Of a DNA stretch of 64,000 nucleotides, positions 52,623 to 63,056 are shown piece after piece. This DNA is from Chryseobacterium paludis (GTDB taxonomy: Bacteria; Bacteroidota; Bacteroidia; Flavobacteriales; Weeksellaceae): the NCBI RefSeq assembly GCF_025403485.1, contig NZ_CP099966.1:4067001-4131000 (forward strand), written 5' to 3'. How positions within the stretch are numbered: the stretch's first letter is position 1; each line of letters begins with the position of its first letter. The translations under genes were made by a program, and so were the position numbers. Below the pieces are notes generated by a model that was given only the letters and a program-made list of their open reading frames with translations, did no database searches and had not been told where the DNA came from.

Positions 52623-53679
52623 ATTGTTCATAATTCAGCAGTAGATCAATGAAATAGGAGTATGTGACAGAACCTTCCTGTTGATTACTTTGTAGAAAAA
52701 GATTGTTGGTAATACCAAAGAAATCATCCAGCCATCCCTGATGTTTTAAAATGAAACTCCTTTCATATAACTGGTCTCTTTTCATTCCTTTAGAATAATG
52801 GTTTAATATCGATTTTACGAAGTTTGGGTCTTCTTCAATAATGAATCTTAAAAGGCTTTTTAACGTAAAATATTCAGTGCTATATCTTAGTTCCAGGTTT
52901 TTGGAATTTACACCTACTAAATAAGCTATAAAGTTAGCTTCCTGCTCCCTTGCGAATCCCAATTGATGCGAGCTTTCGTGAGCCAATGTAAAAGGGATAA
53001 ATGAAGACGGTAACATTGAATTGTATTGAGCTTCTGCCGTAAAAGGGTTGTAATATCCTAAAATCCCACTATAGTTCATTACATTTCTAAATAAGCTGGA
53101 TTTAAATGAATTAATTTGGGTTCCTTTTTTATCAGAAATATATTTTGGAAGTTTTAGTTGTTGTAAAATAATTTCTTCTTGAATTTTTTTTAAGTCACGG
53201 GCTAAAAAGATTCCATTTTTATCTTCAGAAACCTGTGTTCGGGTGGTTTTACATTTTTCAAGATATCTAAGAGCTAATTTTTTAGCTTTTATTACATTTG
53301 GTTTTTCCTGACTCTTTAATTTCTTTATGATCGGAGTTTGAAAATAGAGCATTCCCCAAGAAACCTGATATGAAAAATAAAAGAGATTAATGATCAATAG
53401 GAGTTTTAAGATAGCATTATTCCTTTTTTTCTTTCTAAAGCATTGATAGATCAAGTAAGCGGCGATAATGCCTGATAAGACATAAAAAAGATCACCAAAC
53501 GAAAAAGGAATCCATGAGAAGATAATCTGATGAAATGCCTTTTGAAATTCAAAAAACTTTTCGAAAATGGAAATAATTATTTTCGATTTTGAAAAAAGAA
53601 AAAACAAAAGAGATTGGGCAAGTAATATACCCGCCCAAAATCTTTTTTTCTTATATATTTTTAAATTATTAGTGCGCAC
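52621..53679 (-). CDS. DUF3810 protein, membrane-anchored putative zinc protease
   Basis: 352 residues. Three N-terminal transmembrane helices (about 15-110) and a soluble domain with a zinc-binding-like HESSH motif ([19 protein letters not shown], HExxH at about residue 232-236). DUF3810 family, function unproven. It overlaps the sugar permease gene upstream by 11 bases, so translation is coupled. Confidence 0.85.
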   Translation of the reverse strand: MRTNNLKIYKKKRFWAGILLAQSLLFFLFSKSKIIISIFEKFFEFQKAFHQIIFSWIPFSFGDLFYVLSGIIAAYLIYQCFRKKKRNNAILKLLLIINLFYFSYQVSWGMLYFQTPIIKKLKSQEKPNVIKAKKLALRYLEKCKTTRTQVSEDKNGIFLARDLKKIQEEIILQQLKLPKYISDKKGTQINSFKSSLFRNVMNYSGILGYYNPFTAEAQYNSMLPSSFIPFTLAHESSHQLGFAREQEANFIAYLVGVNSKNLELRYSTEYFTLKSLLRFIIEEDPNFVKSILNHYSKGMKRDQLYERSFILKHQGWLDDFFGITNNLFLQSNQQEGSVTYSYFIDLLLNYEQ

Positions 53680-55438
53680 CTTCTGATTCTAAAATGTCCA
53701 CGTTAATTCCTTGCTTAGATAATGTTTTTTTAGCTAAATAAGCAAATAATGTAATATATGCAAAGCACAGTACAGGAATGAAATAAGAACTGTGAATACC
53801 GATAATATCAGAAAGCTTTCCTTGTAAAGGAGGAATAATACCACCTCCTAAAATCATCATTACCAAGAACGCTGATCCTTGAGCAGTATATTTGCCTAAG
53901 CCTGTAATTGCTAAAGTGAAAATAGATGGCCACATGATACTACATGCTAAACCTCCTGAAAGGAATGCGTAAATGGCAACATTTCCTGTGGTTAATAATC
54001 CTATGATCATCGCTGTAACTCCAAATATTCCAAAAATGATCAACGTTAAGGCTGGTTTATTTTTGCTAATTAAGAATAAGATGATCTGAATCACGATACA
54101 AATGGCATAGAAATAAAGATGTGACATGTCTTTTTGAGCAATTGTGTTGATGCCTATAATTACAAGGAATGCAATAAAAGGAACAATCACAGTAGCAATT
54201 GTTTGTTGTCTCTTGCTCAAATTAAATACAGTAATTGCACCTGTCCATCTTCCAATCATTAAACTTCCCCAATACATAGAGATGTAGGGTGCCAGATCTG
54301 AAGATTGATGTCCGCCGAATTCCGGAAGGCTTAATAGTTCACCTAAATTACTTCCTATGGCTACTTCAACACCAACATAGGAAAGGATAGCGATCATTCC
54401 TAAAACCAATTGTGGGTACTTCATAGCTCCCCATCCTTCTGGATTTTTTTTCGAATTTGTATTCGCGAATAAAAGAGAAATAACGACTACCAGTAAAGCT
54501 CCTCCCAGATACATCATTCTTTTTTTCTCTAAAGGATGTTTTACTGTTTCAAGTTCAACTTTTTTATCTACAATTTGTTGTTTTAAATCTGTGATTTTTA
54601 CAGCATCTGTTTCTTTTTTTAGACTATTATCTAATGCCGTTATCTGGTTGTTGAATTTTTCAACAATTTTTGCTTCATCTGAATTGTAACTTCCAAATAC
54701 TGGAATAAAGAGCAGAACTACAAGAATTGTCATTACAATTAAAGTTTTTCTGGCTTTTCCAGCTTTTTCCATAGGTTCAGTAGAGATACCGTCTGGTAAT
54801 TTCTTTGAAAAATAAAAAATACCTGCAGCAATCAGGAATAGAGCACCAACAGCGGTATATAGTAAAATTACTTTATCAAGAGCAAGATGCTTTATTTGAT
54901 CATCATCTACGGTGGCTGTTGTTCCAAAAAGAGCGAGCCCGACGATAATTGGTCCGATGGATGTTCCAAAGGAATTAATTCCCCCTGCCAGATTTTGTCT
55001 GCTGGCACCTGTTTTAGGGTCTCCCAACAATACAGCAAAAGGATTGGCCGCAGTTTGTTGTATCGAAAAACCTAATGCTACTACAAAAAGACCAACGAGC
55101 ATTCCATAGTATACGTTACTTTTTACGGCAACAATCATAATGGCTGCACCAATAGCGGAGAGGAGCAGTCCGTAAACGATACTTTTTTTATAACCCCATT
55201 TACCAATAATATCAGTTCCTTTTATTGTACTAAATATAAAAAGTAGTAACGCTCCTAGAAAATAGGCCGTATAAAAAGCAAAATCTATTAATTGAGATTG
55301 AAATTGATCAAGTGAGAAGTAATTTTTACAAAATGGGATAAAAATACTATTGCCGGCAGCAATAAAACCCCAGAAAAAGAATACAAGTACAAGCGTATAA
55401 AGTGCCGGGTAGTTAGTTGGTTGATTTGTTTTAGACAT
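53669..55438 (-). CDS. FucP-type sugar MFS transporter with a central coiled-coil insert
   Basis: 589 residues against about 440 for FucP. The 12-helix MFS frame is clear: [13 protein letters not shown] in helix 1 and [15 protein letters not shown] (the FHS family motif) in helix 5. The loop between the two halves is extended by about 60 charged residues ([20 protein letters not shown]) predicted as coiled coil. FucP-family proteins import fucose, glucose or galactose with protons. The sugar here is not known. It sits in one minus-strand unit with DUF3810. Confidence 0.88.
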   Translation of the reverse strand: MSKTNQPTNYPALYTLVLVFFFWGFIAAGNSIFIPFCKNYFSLDQFQSQLIDFAFYTAYFLGALLLFIFSTIKGTDIIGKWGYKKSIVYGLLLSAIGAAIMIVAVKSNVYYGMLVGLFVVALGFSIQQTAANPFAVLLGDPKTGASRQNLAGGINSFGTSIGPIIVGLALFGTTATVDDDQIKHLALDKVILLYTAVGALFLIAAGIFYFSKKLPDGISTEPMEKAGKARKTLIVMTILVVLLFIPVFGSYNSDEAKIVEKFNNQITALDNSLKKETDAVKITDLKQQIVDKKVELETVKHPLEKKRMMYLGGALLVVVISLLFANTNSKKNPEGWGAMKYPQLVLGMIAILSYVGVEVAIGSNLGELLSLPEFGGHQSSDLAPYISMYWGSLMIGRWTGAITVFNLSKRQQTIATVIVPFIAFLVIIGINTIAQKDMSHLYFYAICIVIQIILFLISKNKPALTLIIFGIFGVTAMIIGLLTTGNVAIYAFLSGGLACSIMWPSIFTLAITGLGKYTAQGSAFLVMMILGGGIIPPLQGKLSDIIGIHSSYFIPVLCFAYITLFAYLAKKTLSKQGINVDILESEGAH

Positions 55439-55478
55439 AATTTGTTAAAAATTTCGCAAACAAATATAATTATTTCTT

Positions 55479-56207
55479 TTAAATAGAACGTTCTAACAAG
55501 GTTTTTTTTATTTCGTTAAAAGCCTCACTTTTCATCTCTTTTTGTGAAACCGATGGCTCCATAACATCATTGAAATATACTTTTACTTTTCCAGGATGAC
55601 CTTTGGAATTATCAAATGGAAATATTTCTTTTAAACCTACAAAAGTGTAAACTGCTATTGGAGACTGATGTTTAGTAGATAAAGTAAATGCTCCATCTTT
55701 GAATTCATCCAATATGATGGAAGTGTCGTCAGGTACTCCACCTTCCGGAAAAATAACAATACTGTTTCCTTCCTCCATTTTTTCAGCACACCTTCTGTAA
55801 ACATCAGCACGGCTTCTTGCACTCCCCCGGTCTACCATGACACATACTCTTTTATAAATGGTACCGAAAATAGGAATCTTTACCAATTCTTTTTTTCCTA
55901 CGTAGCAAAGTGGATGATTGGGAAATAAAATACATGGAAGCATGATGTCCATGATGGATGTATGGTTTGAGATAACAACGTATTGTCTGTTACGGTCAAT
56001 TTTTTTGTCAGTAAGGTTGATGAGTTCGTAGCGCAGTCCCATTCCATAAAACATTCCATAGCACCAGAAACGGATAAATTTATAGGCGTATTTGTAATGT
56101 TTTTTATTAAAGGATAAAATATAAACAGGGATTCCAAAAACAATCGTTAAAACAAAGGCTAATATCAGGAGCCAGAATCTCCATGTATAATTTAAAATCT
56201 TTACCAC
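55479..56207 (-). CDS. plsC: 1-acyl-sn-glycerol-3-phosphate acyltransferase
   Basis: 242 residues. Acyltransferase motifs: HX4D in SNHTSIMDIMLP (about residues 82-87), the glycerol-phosphate site motif FPEGGVPDD (about 160), and an N-terminal membrane segment. Transfers an acyl chain to lysophosphatidate, giving phosphatidate for phospholipid synthesis. The GtrA-like gene starts only a few bases away. Confidence 0.93.
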   Translation of the reverse strand: MVKILNYTWRFWLLILAFVLTIVFGIPVYILSFNKKHYKYAYKFIRFWCYGMFYGMGLRYELINLTDKKIDRNRQYVVISNHTSIMDIMLPCILFPNHPLCYVGKKELVKIPIFGTIYKRVCVMVDRGSARSRADVYRRCAEKMEEGNSIVIFPEGGVPDDTSIILDEFKDGAFTLSTKHQSPIAVYTFVGLKEIFPFDNSKGHPGKVKVYFNDVMEPSVSQKEMKSEAFNEIKKTLLERSI

Positions 56208-56210
56208 AGG

Positions 56211-56669
56211 TTAACCATTAAAAATTATTTTCTTTTTGACAGAATAGTTAAGAATGGAAACTAATAAAATCGCTGCAATCTTACTGAGTATTTCCGGGCT
56301 CAAGGTATAAAAAATTAAATTGATATTGTCTTTAAATATAAACCTATAGAATATCTGAAAGAAGCTAAGGCTTAGTAATGTTGAGATGAAAGAGACCACC
56401 ATAAAATAAGCAAATTCTTTTCTTTTAGAGTGTTTACCTCTTTCAAAGACAAACCAGATACTTAAAAAATAATTACTTATGATCCCGCAGCTTGTAGAGA
56501 AAATATTACTTAAAGGATAATGTATCCCATGGAAATTTGTCTCTGACTGCAAAAAATGAGGAAGGTGGGTACTGAAGATTTTAAAACTTCCTATTTCCAC
56601 AATAGCACTAAGTCCTCCTGCTAATATGAAGAGCAATATTTGTTTCTGGCGTAGTATTAATTCTCTCAT
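56211..56669 (-). CDS. GtrA-family membrane protein
   Basis: 152 residues with four transmembrane helices in the GtrA pattern. Family members help move prenyl-linked sugars across the inner membrane for surface polysaccharide. Three bases separate it from plsC. Confidence 0.85.
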   Translation of the reverse strand: MRELILRQKQILLFILAGGLSAIVEIGSFKIFSTHLPHFLQSETNFHGIHYPLSNIFSTSCGIISNYFLSIWFVFERGKHSKRKEFAYFMVVSFISTLLSLSFFQIFYRFIFKDNINLIFYTLSPEILSKIAAILLVSILNYSVKKKIIFNG

Positions 56670-56897
56670 CGAATTTATCTGATGTGCAAATTTATAACTA
56701 TATGTTAAACAGTAAAAAAAGATGTTAAATATTTTTTTTTAATCAAAAATAGTTCTAATTTTAGTTTTAGAAATATATAAAAACCACCTGATAATAAATT
56801 CATTTTCAACTAGTTGTGTTGATGGTATTTTCTATCTTGTAATGCACGTTTGAAAGCATTTTCCAGAACTTTATAACCAATTTATAATAATATTTGT

Positions 56898-57161
56898 ATG
56901 AAAAGTCAAAACAAATACAGAAAATTCCAGCTCCAACAGAAAAATATTGAAGCTCTTGAAAGAGAAAATTCCCGATTCAAAAGAGTCTATTCTGAATATG
57001 AAAATATGTCTGATGAACTTTGGAATCTTGAAAACTCCAACGATAAACAAATACCAGATGATTTTATAAATGCAATGATATTACAAACTTCATATCTCGA
57101 AGATGAAATTCAGGATTGGCTGATACAGTTCAATGAAAAAAAAGATGATATAAAACATTAG
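56898..57161 (+). CDS. Uncharacterised small coiled-coil protein
   Basis: 87 residues, almost wholly helical with heptad-like repeats (LQQKNIEALERENSRFKRVYSEYENM); no signal or membrane segment. No family recognised. Plus-strand, 85 bases before the kinase-like gene. The charge pattern is Glu/Lys-rich and the 5' end follows a typical flavobacterial start region. Confidence 0.65.
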   Translation: MKSQNKYRKFQLQQKNIEALERENSRFKRVYSEYENMSDELWNLENSNDKQIPDDFINAMILQTSYLEDEIQDWLIQFNEKKDDIKH

Positions 57162-57246
57162 TAATACATACTAGCTTCTGACTTGTTTGTAAAGCTATTT
57201 AGAGATAAAATTCATAATTTAGCATCCTTAAACTAAAATGTAATAT

Positions 57247-58098
57247 ATGGTTGCTATTGTTGATGGTGGTTCTACCAAATGTGATTGGGTGATTTTAGAC
57301 GATTTCAAAAAGATCTTCATGAAAACGGAGACTATTGGCTTTAATCCTAACAATATTGCCGCAGAACTTATCGTACCTGAAATTGAAAAGAACATCAACC
57401 TTAGTGCTGTCAGAAATTCTATAACAAAAGTATTTTTCTATGGTTCAGGTTGTGGAATACCAGAAAATTGTGCCACTATAGAAAGAGAACTTGCCAAATT
57501 TTTTACTAAAGCAGATGTTTTAGCAAAAGAAGACCTTATGGCTGCAGCATATGCTGCTTATACCGGGAAACCTGCTATTGTCTGTATTCTGGGAACGGGT
57601 TCTAATTCCTGTTATTTTGATGGTGAGAATTTAAAAATAAAACTTCCGTCCCTTGGATTCCTTATTGGAGATGAAGGTAGTGGAAGTGCAATCGGTAAGC
57701 AATTGGTGCGTAGGTTCTTTATGCAAAAGCTTCCCGAAGATCTGCATTTCCAGTTTGAGGAAACTTATCATTTAACAATTGAGGATGCATTAAAAAATAT
57801 GTACCATACCTCAAGACCAAATGCATATTTAGCGAATTTCAATAAATTTGTTGTGGAAAGAAAGGATCATCCTTACTTCCAGAAAATGGTGTTCGAAGAA
57901 ATGAAAAACTTCTTTGAATATCAGGTTCTTCCTTACGAAGAATCAAAAGAAGCCGAAATTAATTTTATTGGCTCTATCGCATATTATTATGAAGAGACTC
58001 TTCGTTCTGCAGCTGCAGAACTTAATTTAAATGTTGGTAAAATTGTACAGAAACCTATTGAAAGTTTAGTCGATTATCACATTAAATATATACTTTAA
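57247..58098 (+). CDS. BadF/BadG-type ATPase, N-acetylglucosamine kinase-like
   Basis: 283 residues. ASKHA fold: VDGGSTKCDWVILD at the N-terminus (phosphate 1), GTGSNSCYFDG (phosphate 2), and GDEGSGSAIGKQLV. The arrangement matches the N-acetylglucosamine kinase branch of the BadF family. Phosphorylates amino sugar with ATP in the cytoplasm. Its stop is 11 bases before the malic enzyme start. Confidence 0.87.
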   Translation: MVAIVDGGSTKCDWVILDDFKKIFMKTETIGFNPNNIAAELIVPEIEKNINLSAVRNSITKVFFYGSGCGIPENCATIERELAKFFTKADVLAKEDLMAAAYAAYTGKPAIVCILGTGSNSCYFDGENLKIKLPSLGFLIGDEGSGSAIGKQLVRRFFMQKLPEDLHFQFEETYHLTIEDALKNMYHTSRPNAYLANFNKFVVERKDHPYFQKMVFEEMKNFFEYQVLPYEESKEAEINFIGSIAYYYEETLRSAAAELNLNVGKIVQKPIESLVDYHIKYIL

Positions 58099-58109
58099 AA
58101 ATAAATTCT

Positions 58110-60398
58110 ATGTCAAATAAAACGCATCGCGACGAAAAGAACTTTAATCAAGCAGCATTAGATTATCATAAAGCTGAGCCTAAAGGAAAAATCGAAGTTA
58201 TCCCTTCAAAACCGCATTCCTCTCAACGAGATTTGTCTTTAGCATATTCTCCGGGAGTTGCCGTTCCTTGTATGGAGATTCATGAAAAGCCTGAGACAGT
58301 TTATGATTATACAGGAAAAGGAAATCTTGTAGCAGTAATTTCAAATGGTACAGCTGTTTTAGGACTAGGTGACATTGGACCGGAGGCTTCAAAACCTGTA
58401 ATGGAAGGAAAAGGTCTTTTATTTAAAATTTTTGCGGATATCAATGTTTTTGATATTGAAATCAATGAGAAAGATCCTGATAAATTTATTCAGATTGTAA
58501 AAGGGATTGCACCAACCTTTGGTGGGATTAACCTTGAAGATATAAAAGCTCCTGAAGCATTCTATATTGAACAGAAGTTAAAAGAGGAGCTGGATATTCC
58601 TTTAATGCATGATGACCAGCATGGAACTGCGATTATTTCTGCAGCTGCATTGATCAACTCTTTGCAGATCGCAAATAAGAAGATCGAAGAAGTGAAAATG
58701 GTGGTTAATGGTGCGGGAGCAGCAGCTATTGCTTGTACCAAGCTCTATATTTCTTTAGGATTAAAACAGGAAAATGTCTTAATGTGTGATAGTAAAGGGG
58801 TTATTAATCACAAAAGAGAAAATCTTACTCCTGAAAAATTAGATTTTATTGCGCAGACAGATATCGAAACGCTGGAAGATGCTGTGAAAGGATCTGATGT
58901 TTTTGTTGGACTATCCAAAGGAAATGTAATGACTCCAGGAATGTTGAGTAGTATGAACGAAAATCCTATTGTTTTTGCATTGGCAAACCCAGATCCGGAG
59001 ATTGATTATGACCTTGCTTTTGAAACACGTAAAGATGTGATCATGGCTACAGGTAGAAGTGATTATCCTAATCAGGTTAATAATGTATTGGGATTTCCTT
59101 ATATTTTCCGTGGAGCTTTAGATGTTCAGGCAAGAGGTATTAATGAAGAAATGAAGTTGGCAGCTGTTCATGCTATTGCCAATTTAGCCAAAGAACCAGT
59201 TCCAGAGGCTGTAATTTTAGCATATAATCTTCAGAATCTTCAATTTGGTAGAGAATATTTTATCCCAAAACCATTTGATAACAGATTAATTACTAAAGTT
59301 TCTAGTGCGGTGGCAAAAGCCGCAATAGAAAGTGGCATTGCAGGTAAAACAATTGCTGATTTTGATGAGTATGAAAATCAACTTCTTGATAGAATGGGAA
59401 GAGATGAAAAGCTTGTAAGAATGATGCAGAGCCGTGCTAAATCAAATCCTAAAAGGGTTACTTTAGGAAACGCAGAAGAATATAATGTTCTTAAAGCTGC
59501 GCAGATTCTTTATGAGGAAGGAATTGCGTATCCGAGTCTTTTAGGGGAGAAGAAATATATCAAGGAGCAAATGGAACGCTACGGAATCAGTCTTGATGTT
59601 CCAATTATTGATCCAAGTGATGATGATCAGGAGGAAAACAGAAAAAAATACAGAGATACCCTTTGGAAGCTTCGTCAGAGAAAAGGGATGAACGAATACA
59701 AAGCAAAAAGATATGTTCGTCAAAGAGATTATTTTGGCCCTCTTATGTTGAAGCATGGTGATACAGATGCTCTTATTATTGGTTTTTCTAAAAACTATGC
59801 ATCGGTATTACGCCCGGTTTTAGAAATTATTGAAAAAGAAAAGGGAGTAGATAAGGTAGCGGCTATGATGATGATTCTTTCAGAGAAGAAGCCTATCTTT
59901 TTTGCAGATACTTCTATTAATAATAATCCTACAGCAGAAGATCTTGTGAATATTGCTAAAATGGCTGAAATTACTGTAAAATCTTTTGCAATTGAACCTA
60001 GGATTGCGATGCTTGGATTTGAAAACTTTGCTGCGATTTCTGATACTTCAAAGAAAGTGGCAAAGGCTGTAAGTATTTTACATGAAAAGTATCCTAAAAT
60101 GATCGTTGATGGAGAAATTCAACCTGATTTTGCAATGAATGCTGATCACCTTAGTGATTATCCATTCTCAAAGTTAGGAGAAACACCTGCGAATACATTT
60201 ATTTTCCCTAATCTGGAAAGTGCCAATCTATCCTATAAAATTATCAGAGGAATGAAAGTTGCTCAGGTAATTGGTCCAATTCTTATGGGTTTAAAGCAAC
60301 CAGTACATGTTTTACAAATGCGCTCAAGTGTGGATGAAATTGTAAATCTTGCTACAGTAGCTGTTCTGGATGCTCAGAAAAGAGAAGCAAAAAAATAA
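58110..60398 (+). CDS. maeB: NADP-dependent malic enzyme, MaeB type
   Basis: 762 residues. N-terminal malic domain (about 20-150, YSPGVAVPC), NAD(P)-binding domain (about 160-400, with [11 protein letters not shown] and the HDDQHGTA motif) and C-terminal phosphotransacetylase-like domain (about 430-760) typical of MaeB. Decarboxylates malate to pyruvate, giving NADPH. It appears to be co-transcribed with the kinase gene. Confidence 0.96.
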   Translation: MSNKTHRDEKNFNQAALDYHKAEPKGKIEVIPSKPHSSQRDLSLAYSPGVAVPCMEIHEKPETVYDYTGKGNLVAVISNGTAVLGLGDIGPEASKPVMEGKGLLFKIFADINVFDIEINEKDPDKFIQIVKGIAPTFGGINLEDIKAPEAFYIEQKLKEELDIPLMHDDQHGTAIISAAALINSLQIANKKIEEVKMVVNGAGAAAIACTKLYISLGLKQENVLMCDSKGVINHKRENLTPEKLDFIAQTDIETLEDAVKGSDVFVGLSKGNVMTPGMLSSMNENPIVFALANPDPEIDYDLAFETRKDVIMATGRSDYPNQVNNVLGFPYIFRGALDVQARGINEEMKLAAVHAIANLAKEPVPEAVILAYNLQNLQFGREYFIPKPFDNRLITKVSSAVAKAAIESGIAGKTIADFDEYENQLLDRMGRDEKLVRMMQSRAKSNPKRVTLGNAEEYNVLKAAQILYEEGIAYPSLLGEKKYIKEQMERYGISLDVPIIDPSDDDQEENRKKYRDTLWKLRQRKGMNEYKAKRYVRQRDYFGPLMLKHGDTDALIIGFSKNYASVLRPVLEIIEKEKGVDKVAAMMMILSEKKPIFFADTSINNNPTAEDLVNIAKMAEITVKSFAIEPRIAMLGFENFAAISDTSKKVAKAVSILHEKYPKMIVDGEIQPDFAMNADHLSDYPFSKLGETPANTFIFPNLESANLSYKIIRGMKVAQVIGPILMGLKQPVHVLQMRSSVDEIVNLATVAVLDAQKREAKK

Positions 60399-60470
60399 CA
60401 GTATCCTTTTTGAAAGTGATTTTCTGAAAATTTGAATCGAACTTTTAGCTGGAAAATTTTAAATGATATA

Positions 60471-60502
60471 AAAGAGGTTAGGAATTCTAACCTCTTTTTT
60501 TT
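60471..60502 (+). terminator. Terminator of malic enzyme unit
   Basis: AAAGAGGTTAG / CTAACCTCTTT with a GAATT loop and a long T-run. Confidence 0.88.
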
Positions 60503-60620
60503 GGAATTAAGAGAATGAAGTTTATCTATCATGATGTGAAAGTCTCACTAATTGATTTTCTTTTAATGAGATTTTTTTTGTGATTGTTGATGTACAGATA
60601 ATTAAATTGTTATATTGCAT

Positions 60621-60732
60621 ATGAAAAACACAAATAAAATAAAAAACACAAAAACAAAGAATGAAAAAATTATTAAAAGGATGATCTGAGTTTCGTAATC
60701 TATTACTTTAAAATAGATTACTTTTTCTTTTT
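60621..60732 (+). ncRNA. Candidate short transcript with terminator
   Basis: An imperfect -7 box (TATATTGC) precedes an A-rich stretch with two tiny frames (MKKLLKG at 60661-60684 and a Lys-rich 22-codon frame from 60621). A 10-bp hairpin GTAATCTATT / AATAGATTAC and a T-run end it at 60732. It may be a small RNA or a leader remnant. Confidence 0.35.
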
Positions 60733-60950
60733 AACTTTCTGACTAAGCCACTGCATTTTTAAAGAATGAATTTTAAGTAAAAATTCGGACTTTTAATTGT
60801 GGGCTGGTATTATTTCTCAATGATTCTCAACAATAATTTTATCTTTTTGCCTGAAAGAATATAGCTGTTTTTTTTGAGTAATTAGGGATATATTTATTCT
60901 GATATTTAATGAATAGTTGATTCTTTTCGGATGTGTATTAATCAGGTAGA

Positions 60951-62258
60951 ATGATGAAAAAAAACACAAAGAATATCAAATCATTGATAAGTTTATTTTT
61001 TATATGCTCTTTAAGCTACAACAAGGTACATTCACAAGCGATAAATCCTCATGAATTTAGTATAAATGGATACATAAGAACAGGAATAGGAGGAACGGAT
61101 GGCGGACAGATGGTTAATTTTGTAACGCCTGAAAACCTGCATAAATTTCGATTGGGGAATGAGGCTAATCATTATGGAGAGCTGCAGTTTAATTATCGAT
61201 ACAGGAATAAAGATTCTGTAAATCTGTATGAAGTTACTTACATGATGGCTAAGTACATCCCATTCGGAAGTGATGGATATAAACAGTTTCCTGAAACTGC
61301 ACAGTTGTATGGCAAAATAAATAAAGTAGTTAAAAATGCAAATATCTGGTTAGGCAAAAGATATTATGATCGTAGAAACGTAGAGCTTTTAGACTATTTC
61401 TGGATCAATTCTGCACAAAATTCGCAAATAGGATTGGGACTAGAAAATTATCAGATAAAGAATGCGGGGAATTTAAATTTAGCCTTAATAAGATTTAAAT
61501 ATGGCAATAATAATAGCCATTCTTATGCAGCTGATCTAAGATATCTGGATGTTCCTGTATCTCAGTTCTCAAAGCTAAACTTTCTTGGTCAATACAGTAT
61601 TGAAACCGAAAATAAGCTAATGAACACTCAAAAACATAATGGATATGCTTTAGGAACCTGGTACACTTATTCCAAAAAAAATATAACCCATACTTCTACT
61701 ATATTATTTCGGAAAGGAAGCTCTATAACGGAAAATGGATACACAGGAAAAACAATACGCGAGTATAGGGATAGTAAAAGAATATATGATCTTGACAAAG
61801 CTTCATCTCTAGATATTATAAACAATTTTGTATATGATGATAAGCGCAGACATGCAATTCAGGCTTCATTAACCTACCAGTACAGAAATTTCGGTACAGG
61901 AGATCTAGATCAGAATGAAATAATGATGACTGATAAAGCTTCAAAAAATTGGATGAGTGTAGGATTCAGATATATGTACTACATCAATAAATATTTTAAT
62001 CTGGCATTAGAAGCCGGTAACGATTATATGAAAAGTGATCGGTCAGGATTGGAAGGAAGTTTACAGAAAGTAACTTTCTCACCACAGATTACCTTGAATT
62101 ATGGATATTATTCAAGACCTGTTTTTAGACCATTTATAACTTATGCCCATTGGTCGGAGAGTTTTAAAGGAATAACCGGCGAGTCTTTATTAAATAATAG
62201 ATTAATAAGGAAAACCCAAGGGGTATCTATTGGACTCCAGCTGGAAATGTGGTGGTGA
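60951..62258 (+). CDS. LamB/maltoporin-like carbohydrate porin
   Basis: 435 residues. Signal peptide (about 1-29), then a barrel that matches the maltoporin order: INGYIRTGIGGTDGG, RLGNEANHYGELQ, IWLGKRYYDRRNVELLDYF, and a C-terminal end GLQLEMWW, close to the LamB ending. In LamB the N-terminal GxxRxGxG, the KRxxxR patch and the aromatic final residues are hallmarks. Likely a passive sugar channel in the outer membrane. SusCD systems are more usual in Bacteroidota, so a LamB-like porin is notable. Confidence 0.78.
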   Translation: MMKKNTKNIKSLISLFFICSLSYNKVHSQAINPHEFSINGYIRTGIGGTDGGQMVNFVTPENLHKFRLGNEANHYGELQFNYRYRNKDSVNLYEVTYMMAKYIPFGSDGYKQFPETAQLYGKINKVVKNANIWLGKRYYDRRNVELLDYFWINSAQNSQIGLGLENYQIKNAGNLNLALIRFKYGNNNSHSYAADLRYLDVPVSQFSKLNFLGQYSIETENKLMNTQKHNGYALGTWYTYSKKNITHTSTILFRKGSSITENGYTGKTIREYRDSKRIYDLDKASSLDIINNFVYDDKRRHAIQASLTYQYRNFGTGDLDQNEIMMTDKASKNWMSVGFRYMYYINKYFNLALEAGNDYMKSDRSGLEGSLQKVTFSPQITLNYGYYSRPVFRPFITYAHWSESFKGITGESLLNNRLIRKTQGVSIGLQLEMWW

Positions 62259-62465
62259 AAATATAGTAAGACATACCAAAATAACCAGTTTCTAAATTGA
62301 TGTGCAAATTAAAAAATAGTGATTGTATTCTCAATTTTGAAGTTTTTTACTTTTAGACCAAATGCTTGAATATCACCTCAAAAATTAAGTTAAAAATCAT
62401 TCGTGCGTGAAATGAAAACATTAATTAGTTTAAATTACTATATTTGGGAGTTTTAAAAATTAATA

Positions 62466-63050
62466 ATGATATTTTCTTTACAAGGCATTGTTCAAGAACT
62501 TACGCCAACTTATGCAGTAATCAACGTAAATGGAGTTGGTTACTATACAGGTATTAGTCTAATGACGTCACAAACTTTGTCGCTCAATCAGGAAACTTTT
62601 CTTTTTATTCAACAGATTATCCGTGAAGATGCACATTTGCTATTCGGGTTTAACACTCGTTTAGAAAAAGAAATGTTCAATTTGTTAATAAGTGTTAATG
62701 GAGTAGGTGCTGTTTCAGCGCTTATTTTACTGTCAACTTTAAGCCTTGATGAGATTGCTTCGGCTATACTTTCAAGCAACAGTGCTTTGATTCAAAAAGC
62801 GAAGGGAATTGGGACTAAAACAGCAGAAAGAATCATTGTAGATTTGAAAGATAAGGTCCAAAAATTCAACAACCTCGAAGAAAATATTTCTACGTTTGCG
62901 AATAATAAAATCAAGGAAGAATCGTTATCTGCATTAGAAGTTTTAGGAATTCCTAAACGCATGAGCGAGAAGATTGCAGATCGTATGATAAAACAAAATC
63001 CAAGTATTTCAATAGAAGAGTTGGTAAAACAAATTTTAAAAAACCTTTAA
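62466..63050 (+). CDS. ruvA: Holliday junction helicase subunit RuvA
   Basis: 194 residues, the normal size. N-terminal OB-fold domain (MIFSLQGIVQELTPTYAVI), helix-hairpin-helix domain with VNGVGAVSALILLS and KAKGIGTKTAERIIVDLKDK, and the C-terminal RuvB-contact domain (EALSVLG-type: LSALEVLGIP). RuvA holds the four-way junction while RuvB migrates it. It directly precedes sprA, the gene order common in Flavobacteriia. Confidence 0.97.
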   Translation: MIFSLQGIVQELTPTYAVINVNGVGYYTGISLMTSQTLSLNQETFLFIQQIIREDAHLLFGFNTRLEKEMFNLLISVNGVGAVSALILLSTLSLDEIASAILSSNSALIQKAKGIGTKTAERIIVDLKDKVQKFNNLEENISTFANNKIKEESLSALEVLGIPKRMSEKIADRMIKQNPSISIEELVKQILKNL

Positions 63051-63056
63051 CATTTG

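Larger units (their letters stand above)
60399..60950. other. 552-base intergenic region with terminator and candidate small transcript
   Basis: It holds the malic enzyme terminator (60471-60502) and a candidate small transcript (60621-60732). Positions 60740-60940 are AT-rich and likely carry the promoter of the porin gene; no box is convincing. Confidence 0.6.
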
